Below are positions 17,396-23,330 of a stretch of DNA of 32,762 nt, one piece after another. Each line of letters starts with the position of its first letter. Positions within the stretch are counted from its first letter, which is position 1. The DNA comes from Saprospiraceae bacterium. Lineage in GTDB: Bacteria > Bacteroidota > Bacteroidia > Chitinophagales > Saprospiraceae. Where the stretch lies: positions 1 through 32,762 of the forward strand of contig JAEUUV010000048.1 of the NCBI GenBank assembly GCA_016787285.1, written 5' to 3'. The position numbers were made by a program, and so were the translations under genes. A model generated the notes under the pieces. It did no database searches and had not been told where the DNA came from. It was given only the letters and a program-made list of their open reading frames with translations.

Positions 17396-17428
17396 AACTT
17401 TGCAGCCCCAAAAACGGGGGTGTTTTTT
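17395..17428 (+). promoter_or_regulatory. promoter-like box and terminator-like hairpin ahead of infA
   Basis: GAACTTTG at 17395-17402 differs from TAnnTTTG only at the first two bases and is followed by CAGCC, as at the rpsJ and rplP boxes. Next come CCCC (17406-17409), a six-base loop, GGGG (17416-17419) and a run of six T (17423-17428) ending against the infA ATG. The hairpin/T-run has the look of a weak terminator or attenuator placed within the ribosome-binding region. Confidence 0.4.
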
Positions 17429-17647
17429 ATGGCGAAAGAAGATTTGATCAAACAGGATGGCGAAGTAACCGAAGCGCTCTCCAATGCCAACTTCAAGGTA
17501 CGGCTGGAGAATGACCACATTATTTTGGCTACCATCTCCGGCAAAATGCGAATGCACTACATCCGGATACTTCCGGGCGACAAGGTTTCAGTGGAAATGT
17601 CCCCTTACGACCTGACGCGCGGGCGTATAATTTACCGCTACAAATGA
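17429..17647 (+). CDS. infA: translation initiation factor IF-1
   Basis: The 72-residue OB-fold factor binds the A site of the 30S subunit during initiation. [16 protein letters not shown] at the start and [23 protein letters not shown] are near-invariant. A GTG nine bases upstream is in frame, but the family always starts MAKED, so ATG 17429 is used. The T-run before the start is unusual for an initiation region. Confidence 0.98.
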   Translation: MAKEDLIKQDGEVTEALSNANFKVRLENDHIILATISGKMRMHYIRILPGDKVSVEMSPYDLTRGRIIYRYK

Positions 17648-17706
17648 CCCGTAAAAGCCCCGGCGATCAAACTAACAGAAACTGAAATACTGAAATTATA
17701 GCCGTC

Positions 17707-17823
17707 ATGAAGGTTAAGGCATCAATTAAAAAGCGATCCGTGGATTGCAAGATCGTTCGACGCAAGGGCAAGCTCTATGTGATCAACAAGAAAAACCCGA
17801 AATTCAAGCAGCGTCAAGGTTAA
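17707..17823 (+). CDS. rpmJ: 50S ribosomal protein L36 (zinc-free form)
   Basis: A 38-residue protein between infA and rpsM, read directly from the sequence: [10 protein letters not shown] at the start and KFKQRQG at the end. Of the four zinc ligands of E. coli L36 (Cys11, Cys14, Cys27, His33) only Cys14 is kept; the others are Ser11, Asn27 and Phe33. This zinc-independent form is, as I recall, common in Bacteroidota. It is too short to be found by most ORF cut-offs. Confidence 0.97.
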   Translation: MKVKASIKKRSVDCKIVRRKGKLYVINKKNPKFKQRQG

Positions 17824-17830
17824 CATTCAG

Positions 17831-17900
17831 TTTTGAGTGTTGAGTGTCGAGTTTTGAGTTACAACTCAAATCCCACTCAAAACTCAAAACCCAAAACTCA
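17831..17900 (+). repeat. paired TTTTGAG / CTCAAAA arrays between rpmJ and rpsM
   Basis: The left part (17831-17860) holds degenerate TTTTGAG units; the right part (17863-17900) holds degenerate CTCAAAA units, ending ten bases before the rpsM ATG. The halves are complementary and can fold into a long imperfect hairpin in the mRNA. The piece ACTCAAAACTCAAAACCCA here is identical in the rplQ leader. Confidence 0.88.
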
Positions 17901-17910
17901 TAATTCAATT

Positions 17911-18288
17911 ATGGCACGTATTGCAGGTGTGGACTTGCCACGGAACAAAAGAGGGGTCATAGGTTTGACCTACATCTACGGTATCGGCCCGTCGAGCGCC
18001 GAAAATATCCTGTCTAAAGCAGGTATTGATCTCAGCACAAAGGTGGATCAGTGGACGGATGACAATATTAAAACCATCTCCCGAATCATCGCCGATGAGT
18101 ATAAAACGGAAGGCCAGCTTCGCTCGGAAGTCCAGCTTAGCATCAAACGTTTGATGGACATCGGTTGCTACCGGGGGCTGCGCCACCGCAAAGGTTTGCC
18201 TTTGCGTGGCCAACGCACCCGTACCAATGCACGTACCCGCAAGGGCAAGCGCAAAACGGTGGCCAACAAGAAAAAAGCAACGAAATAA
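17911..18288 (+). CDS. rpsM: 30S ribosomal protein S13
   Basis: A 125-residue head protein that contacts the P-site tRNA and 50S bridges. [26 protein letters not shown] and [30 protein letters not shown] are classical. The reading frame is open back to 17833 but that part is the repeat hairpin, so ATG 17911 is the start. It opens the alpha part of the operon. Confidence 0.98.
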   Translation: MARIAGVDLPRNKRGVIGLTYIYGIGPSSAENILSKAGIDLSTKVDQWTDDNIKTISRIIADEYKTEGQLRSEVQLSIKRLMDIGCYRGLRHRKGLPLRGQRTRTNARTRKGKRKTVANKKKATK

Positions 18289-18387
18289 CACCGGCCCCTT
18301 GGGGTGTCGGCTGGGGCAAACTCGGGCTATTCCCGCTTGTTTCCGCACGGCAACGGACAACAAACAATACTTTTACCTTACGATAAA

Positions 18388-18780
18388 ATGGCAAAAGGAG
18401 CAGCAAAAAAAGTTGTTAAGCGTAAAGTCAAGATCACGCCGGAAGGAATCGTGTACATCCAGTCCAGCTTCAACAACATCATTATCTCCATTACGAACAA
18501 GCAAGGCGAAGTGGTTTCCTGGTCTTCTGCAGGTAAATCCGGCTTCCGCGGATCGAAAAAGAACACCCCGTATGCCGCTCAGGTGTCGGCAAATGACGCC
18601 GCCAAAACGGCATTCGAGGCTGGTATCCGTTCCGTAGAGGTGTTTGTGAAAGGGCCTGGTTCGGGTCGCGAAGCCGCTATCCGGGCAATTGACCAATCCG
18701 GCATCAAGGTAATGGTTATCAATGACGTAACACCACTCCCACACAACGGTTGCCGCCCGCCCAAACGCCGTCGCGTGTGA
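18388..18780 (+). CDS. rpsK: 30S ribosomal protein S11
   Basis: S11 (130 residues) lies on the platform near the mRNA exit. Signatures are [34 protein letters not shown] and the C-terminal [16 protein letters not shown], whose Asn-Gly is a known isoaspartate site in E. coli. The upstream frame extends to 18304 but that part does not match the family; ATG 18388 follows the A-rich ACGATAAA. Confidence 0.98.
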   Translation: MAKGAAKKVVKRKVKITPEGIVYIQSSFNNIIISITNKQGEVVSWSSAGKSGFRGSKKNTPYAAQVSANDAAKTAFEAGIRSVEVFVKGPGSGREAAIRAIDQSGIKVMVINDVTPLPHNGCRPPKRRRV

Positions 18781-18851
18781 TGGGCGTTTGTGTTTTACGC
18801 ACGTGCTTCTACGTTGATTTTTCAAAATTGCATTGACCACATTTTCATACA

Positions 18852-19466
18852 ATGGCTCGTTATACTGGACCAACCACTAAAAAATCCCGTTCGTTCGGCG
18901 AATCGATTTTTGGGTACGATAAATACTTTGAACGGCGCAAATACCCGCCCGGCCAGCATGGACAATCGAAAAAACGGAAAACCAAATCCGACTACTCGAC
19001 CCAGTTGTCCGAAAAGCAAAAAGCCAAGTACACCTACGGTGTGCTGGAACGCCAGTTCCGTCGTACATTCCACAATGCTACCCGCCGACACGGCGTAACA
19101 GGTGAAGTGTTGCTTCAACTACTCGAAGCACGTCTGGACAACACGGTTTTCCGTTTGGGTATATCCCCTACCCGTCGCGGCGCCCGGCAATTGGTCGGCC
19201 ACCGCCACATTACGGTCAACGGCAAAGTGGTCAATATCCCGTCCTACTCCCTCAAACCCGGCGACATTGTAGCGGTACGCTCCAAGTCGAAAAACATGGA
19301 AGTCGTCTCCATGCACGCCGGATCGAAAACCAATGACGTACGCAAGTTCGGCTGGTTGGAATGGAACCCCGACAAAATGCAAGGTACCTTCCTGGCTTAC
19401 CCGCAACGGGATCAGATCCCGGAGAAAATCAACGAACAGTTGATTGTCGAACTTTACTCGAAATAG
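18852..19466 (+). CDS. rpsD: 30S ribosomal protein S4
   Basis: S4 (204 residues) nucleates assembly of the 30S body and in E. coli represses its own operon. [17 protein letters not shown], the [17 protein letters not shown] helix and the S4 RNA-binding domain ([27 protein letters not shown] and the following residues) are all present. No zinc cysteines near the N-terminus, so it is the zinc-free class. rpoA follows after 17 bases. Confidence 0.98.
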   Translation: MARYTGPTTKKSRSFGESIFGYDKYFERRKYPPGQHGQSKKRKTKSDYSTQLSEKQKAKYTYGVLERQFRRTFHNATRRHGVTGEVLLQLLEARLDNTVFRLGISPTRRGARQLVGHRHITVNGKVVNIPSYSLKPGDIVAVRSKSKNMEVVSMHAGSKTNDVRKFGWLEWNPDKMQGTFLAYPQRDQIPEKINEQLIVELYSK

Positions 19467-19483
19467 TACTAGCAACCACATAT

Positions 19484-20482
19484 ATGAGTATACTCAATTT
19501 CCAGAAACCCGACAAAATCCTGCTCCAGAAAGCCACCGATTTCGAGGGCACTTTCGAATTCAAACCCCTCGAGCCCGGATTTGGTCAAACTATCGGCAAC
19601 TCGCTACGCCGTGTGCTGCTTTCCTCTCTGGAAGGCCATGCAATCAGCGCCGTGCGTATTGGTGGTGTGGATCACGAGTTTGCCACCATCCGCGGCGTTG
19701 TGGAAGATGTGGTGGACATTGTGCTCAACCTCAAACAAGTGCGCCTGAAGCCTGTTGTTCAGGACGATAAAGGCCAGCCCGAAAAAATATACCTGACCTT
19801 CAGCGGACGTGAAGAATTCCGCGCAGGTGACATCGAAGAGTTCACCAACGTGTTCAAGGTGATGAATTCCGACCTGCTCATCTGCCGCATGGAACCCGCC
19901 GTCACGCTCGAACTTGAACTCACCATCTCCAAGGGCCGCGGCTACCAGCCCGCCGACGACGGCGCCCCCAAGGATGCGGTGATCGGTGTTATTCCGATTG
20001 ATGCGATTTACACCCCCATCAAAAACGTGTCCTACAAAGTGGAAAACACCCGCGTGGGCCAACGTACCGACTACGAAAAACTGACCATTGACGTTAAAAC
20101 CGACGGTACCATCCACCCGGAAGAAGCCATCCGCGAAGCCAGCCGTATCCTGATCCAGCACCTGATGCTGATCACCGACGATAACATCACCTTCGACACG
20201 CCGGCCAGCCGGGAAGAAAATGTGGTGGACGAGCATATCCTGCACATGCGCAAATTGCTCAAAACCTCACTTGAAGACCTTGACCTCAGCGTGCGTGCCT
20301 ACAACTGCCTCAAAGCAGCCAAAATCAACACGCTTGCCGAATTGGTCAAATACGACACCCATGAACTCCTCAAGTTCCGTAACTTCGGCAAAAAGTCGCT
20401 CGTAGAAATTGAAGAACTTTTGCAGGACAAGGGCTTGACCTTCGGCATGGATCTGGCCAAGTACAAATTGGAAGAAGAGTAA
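19484..20482 (+). CDS. rpoA: RNA polymerase alpha subunit
   Basis: The 332-residue alpha subunit starts polymerase assembly and contacts upstream DNA and activators. The N-terminal dimerisation domain (FKPLEPGFGQTIGNSLRRVLLSSL, GVVEDVVDIVLNLK) is followed by a linker and the C-terminal helix-hairpin-helix domain (SVRAYNCLKAAKINTLAELV, RNFGKKSLVEIEELL). The frame is open further upstream into rpsD, but MSILNFQKPDKI is the family start. A TTTTGAG array begins five bases after the stop. Confidence 0.98.
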   Translation: MSILNFQKPDKILLQKATDFEGTFEFKPLEPGFGQTIGNSLRRVLLSSLEGHAISAVRIGGVDHEFATIRGVVEDVVDIVLNLKQVRLKPVVQDDKGQPEKIYLTFSGREEFRAGDIEEFTNVFKVMNSDLLICRMEPAVTLELELTISKGRGYQPADDGAPKDAVIGVIPIDAIYTPIKNVSYKVENTRVGQRTDYEKLTIDVKTDGTIHPEEAIREASRILIQHLMLITDDNITFDTPASREENVVDEHILHMRKLLKTSLEDLDLSVRAYNCLKAAKINTLAELVKYDTHELLKFRNFGKKSLVEIEELLQDKGLTFGMDLAKYKLEEE

Positions 20483-20486
20483 TTCA

Positions 20487-20556
20487 GTTTTGAGTTTTGA
20501 GTTTTGAGTTTTGAGTTTTGAGTTTTGAGTTGCGAGTTTTGAGTTTTGAGTTGCGA
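20487..20556 (+). repeat. heptamer tandem array (GTTTTGA)n after rpoA
   Basis: Six perfect GTTTTGA units (20487-20528), then variants including two GTTGCGA, over about 70 bp starting just after the rpoA stop. It is the complement of the CTCAAAA arrays, and one of those stands 100 bp further on before rplQ. Confidence 0.94.
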
Positions 20557-20654
20557 AATGCAAGACTTGGGCTTTGCTGAATTTTCTGATTGTTTATACG
20601 CACCATTTTTTCACAAGTGTAGTAACCGTTGAGCGTCGGCATTTCGAGTGGGTT

Positions 20655-20686
20655 AACTCAAAACTCAAAACCCACAACTCAAAACT
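20655..20686 (+). repeat. CTCAAAA array upstream of rplQ
   Basis: Four degenerate CTCAAAA units, ending 43 bases before the rplQ start. Complementary to 20487-20556, so the rpoA-rplQ spacer (247 nt) can form a stem of roughly 30 bp with a loop near 100 nt. Confidence 0.88.
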
Positions 20687-20729
20687 GTCCGACCGCCCCG
20701 GTGCTGCCACCAGCATTTAGGTACCTATC

Positions 20730-21293
20730 ATGCGTCACGGAGACAAAGTAAACAACCTCTCGCGGACGGCTTCTCACCGCCGCGCCCTTCTGGCCAACCT
20801 GGCCATCGCGCTCATTGAGCACAAACGTATTTCCACCACGCTCGCCAAGGCAAAAGCCCTGCGCCGCTACGTGGAACCACTCATCACCAAGGCAAAAGAC
20901 AACACCACGCACTCGCGTCGTGTAGTGTTCAGTTACCTGCAAAACAAAGAGGCCATCAAGGAACTCTTTAGCACCGTTGCTGAAAAAGTCGGTGAGCGCC
21001 CGGGTGGCTATGTGCGCGTCATCAAACTCGGCTTCCGCCGCGGCGACGGCGCCGAAACGGCCCTGATCGAACTCGTGGATTTCAACGAAACCTACAACCC
21101 GAACGCCGGGAAGGTCAAAAAGGCCAAGAAAACGCGTCGTGGTAGCGGCAGCGGTGCTGCGAAGAAAACCGAAGAAACGGCAATTGCAGCAGCAGCACCG
21201 GCACCTGAAGTAGAAGAAACAGTGGAGACTGTTGCCGATGAAACTGCTCCTGAGGTAACCGCTACCGAGGAGGACAAAAAAGAAGATGCCTAA
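20730..21293 (+). CDS. rplQ: 50S ribosomal protein L17 with long acidic tail
   Basis: L17 lies near the tunnel exit. The core (about 1-125) has [48 protein letters not shown] and [21 protein letters not shown]. The remaining 60 or so residues form a basic linker followed by a tail of Ala, Glu, Thr, Val and Pro ending EDKKEDA, which makes the protein 187 residues against 127 in E. coli. Extended L17 tails are known in this phylum. It is the last gene of the block; a strong terminator follows. Confidence 0.97.
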   Translation: MRHGDKVNNLSRTASHRRALLANLAIALIEHKRISTTLAKAKALRRYVEPLITKAKDNTTHSRRVVFSYLQNKEAIKELFSTVAEKVGERPGGYVRVIKLGFRRGDGAETALIELVDFNETYNPNAGKVKKAKKTRRGSGSGAAKKTEETAIAAAAPAPEVEETVETVADETAPEVTATEEDKKEDA

Positions 21294-21324
21294 GGCACCT
21301 TGCCTTCTATAACTGACCTATTGC

Positions 21325-21362
21325 AAAAGCGATGACCCGGTGTTCCGGGACATCGCTTTTTT
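21325..21362 (+). terminator. intrinsic terminator of the ribosomal operon
   Basis: A 10-bp stem (21325-21334 with 21351-21360), one mismatch, then five more G-C pairs (21336-21340 with 21345-21349) around a TGTT loop. T-rich after and A-rich before, so it should work in both directions and also serve the minus-strand carbonic anhydrase gene that ends at 21393. Confidence 0.93.
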
Positions 21363-21392
21363 AGTTGGCCATATTTCAAATTCCCATTACGT

Positions 21393-22187
21393 CTATTCCT
21401 CGAAAAACCGGATAGCACGCTCCTGAAGCGGCCGCAACGGCCGCGAGTTTTCGTGCATGACTGCCTCGAAAAGTTGGATTTGTGCCGGGGATGCTTCCAC
21501 GGGTTGTGCCAGGACGTACCAAATGACGTTTTGGGTACAGGGCGGCGTGGTGAGTGAGCCGGGATAGGTGTAATAACTCCGGTTGGGCGGCAGCACATCT
21601 GCGGGGTTGTATTCTTCAGATGACTTGTAGTGCGGGCTGCTGCTTGAAGGCAAATGATCCATGAATGCACTCAGAAATGCATTTTCCGCCCCTTCTTCAA
21701 ACAACACGCCTACGACCACACGATTTCCCGTAGCGGGATGCTGATGCACCAAATGTAATTCCAAGGGGGTATGGATACCCTCGATGGCGTGCTCGCTGTG
21801 CGTATGGAAGTGGAACTGGAGCAACTTGTACGTCTCGCCGTTCAGGTTGAGTGTGTTGTTGCCTTTTTCCGTATCAAACTCAATGGTGTGCCCGTTGAAT
21901 TCAATATCGGTTTCAAGGTTGGTGTATTGAAGCGATAGCGCCGACAGCGACGGGTCGAACAACGCTCCTGTAATATTCACGGGAGACTGGAAAATACCAC
22001 TACAATCCGCATAGTCGTCGCAGAGCGACATCCAGTGATCGGGGCCGGCCACGCCTTCGTACTCCCATTTTGTGCATACATCGTCTGCGGGTTCGTCGTC
22101 TTTGCAAGAGTAGGCGAAGATGAGCAGCAATGCGAGCAGGAGTGGCTGCCAAATCGTGTACGTGCTTGTGAATGTACGTGTTGTCAT
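21393..22187 (-). CDS. alpha-class carbonic anhydrase, lipoprotein
   Basis: Zinc enzyme interconverting CO2 and bicarbonate, here anchored by a lipid at the envelope. The ATG at 22187 gives a signal sequence ending in a lipobox (FAYSC, Cys28); the frame is open to 22319 but would place 44 extra residues before the signal. Zinc ligands are His126 and His128 in QFHFH and His145 in ELHLVH; His100 in NGHTIEF matches the proton-shuttle position, and the active-site strand YTYPGSLTTPPC is complete. The 264-residue length is normal. A near-match to a -7 box (AACCTTTG read on the minus strand, plus-strand 22229-22236) lies about 40 bases upstream. It is followed by the shared terminator. Confidence 0.95.
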   Translation of the reverse strand: MTTRTFTSTYTIWQPLLLALLLIFAYSCKDDEPADDVCTKWEYEGVAGPDHWMSLCDDYADCSGIFQSPVNITGALFDPSLSALSLQYTNLETDIEFNGHTIEFDTEKGNNTLNLNGETYKLLQFHFHTHSEHAIEGIHTPLELHLVHQHPATGNRVVVGVLFEEGAENAFLSAFMDHLPSSSSPHYKSSEEYNPADVLPPNRSYYTYPGSLTTPPCTQNVIWYVLAQPVEASPAQIQLFEAVMHENSRPLRPLQERAIRFFEE

Positions 22188-22322
22188 ACGGTAGAAAAGT
22201 ATTTTAGGTGAACAGAATGAACAGGAAGCAAAGGTTTCCCCGAACCAAGTGATGTTTTTCGGCAAATGAGTAGATGTTTTTAGCAAAGTGCCGGGGAGAG
22301 ATGGGGCGGTTATTTGCACATC

Positions 22323-22355
22323 AGACCTTCCAGGTTTTCAAAACCTGGAAGGTCT
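22323..22355. repeat. 33-bp perfect palindrome (AGACCTTCCAGG family)
   Basis: Two 16-bp arms, AGACCTTCCAGGTTTT and its exact complement, around one central base. It lies between the carbonic anhydrase start and the lectin gene end (22386). I recall similar palindromes as dispersed repeats in Bacteroidota genomes. It could act as terminator for the lectin gene. Confidence 0.9.
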
Positions 22356-22385
22356 ATCACGCCTTGGTAATCCGAAAGGTTAGGC

Positions 22386-23132
22386 TTACAGTTTTTTCCC
22401 GTCGCTGGTCTTGCTCGACCAAACAGCCTTGCCGGCGGCATTGTACATCACCAGCGCGCCTTCGTTCTCAAGGGCCATGCGGACGGGTTTCCAATCAGCA
22501 GAGCCGTACTTGGCATCGTGGAATACGTGTGTACCCGTTGCCCAGACGGCTTTGTTGTTGCGGTCGTACACTACGAGGTGCCCATCGGTTTGCATATCCA
22601 GGCGGCAACCGGCGCCGGTGGTAACCATGCTGCACCACACAAAGCGGTCACTGCTCGTATAGATGCACAAATTACCGTCGGTTTGCATTACGAGGTAGTG
22701 TGACTTGTCCGGGGAGTATAGCCGCTCGGTTTCCTTCAGACTTTTGCCCAGGGCCAGGGTGGACGTGGATGTCGTCGCCACATTCAACGTGCCGGTTCCG
22801 CAAAACTTTTTGGTGGATTCCGTGCCCCAGGCCAGCGAGACGGGTTTGGTCAGATCAGTTTGTTTGATGGTCCAGGTTTGTGCAGGGTTATTTTTCCCGA
22901 TTCCACCTACATTGGGGCAGGTGACGCATGTTCCATTCGTGATCTCCAGATTTTGTTTGGCAAATGTGGCGCCTTCGTTCCAATCCAATTTGACGGTGAT
23001 ATTGCCATTGTCATTTGAAACCACAGTAGCCTTTGCGCCTGTTTTGCTGCCGGTACAGGACAAAGAATTTTGCGCGTAAGTCAATAAAGGAAAACTCATC
23101 AGGAGGACGAACATCAATTTAATCTTGTGCAT
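22386..23132 (-). CDS. secreted protein with bulb-type (B_lectin) domain
   Basis: A 248-residue exported protein. Residues 1-20 form a signal peptide ending TYA before Gln21. Residues 21-125 form a Cys-containing, beta-rich region that I do not recognise. Residues about 129-246 form a bulb-type lectin domain with three repeats of the QxDxNLVxY kind: MQTDGNLCIYTSSDRFVWCS, MQTDGHLVVYDRNNKAVWA and LENEGALVMYNAAGKAVW. The second is closest to the mannose-binding consensus; the third is degenerate. The family binds mannose-type sugars, but the ligand here is unknown. It lies downstream of the hybrid kinase on the same strand, and a paralogous lectin lies on the other side of that kinase. A CACTTTTG near-box at 23229-23236 (minus) may be its promoter. 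Confidence 0.88.
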   Translation of the reverse strand: MHKIKLMFVLLMSFPLLTYAQNSLSCTGSKTGAKATVVSNDNGNITVKLDWNEGATFAKQNLEITNGTCVTCPNVGGIGKNNPAQTWTIKQTDLTKPVSLAWGTESTKKFCGTGTLNVATTSTSTLALGKSLKETERLYSPDKSHYLVMQTDGNLCIYTSSDRFVWCSMVTTGAGCRLDMQTDGHLVVYDRNNKAVWATGTHVFHDAKYGSADWKPVRMALENEGALVMYNAAGKAVWSSKTSDGKKL

Positions 23133-23330
23133 GGTTGCTAAAATTTATAAATTCTGATCGCCTACTCTTAACCGGATTTTCGGCTTTCTCCGGTCGCTAG
23201 GGAAATTTTGCTCCCCCGAACGACAGGGCAAAAGTGTCCACCTCTTGAGTGATTTTTCCCGTCAAGTTTGTAGCATTTTCCATCAAAATGAAGACGAAAA
23301 GGGCAAAAAGGGCTGAAAAAGTCGCGTCAC

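Noticed and set aside
19361-19483. N-terminal extension of RpoA into rpsD
   Set aside because: It overlaps S4 in another frame; MSILNFQKP is the family start.
22188-22319. N-terminal extension of the carbonic anhydrase
   Set aside because: It would put 44 residues before the lipoprotein signal sequence.
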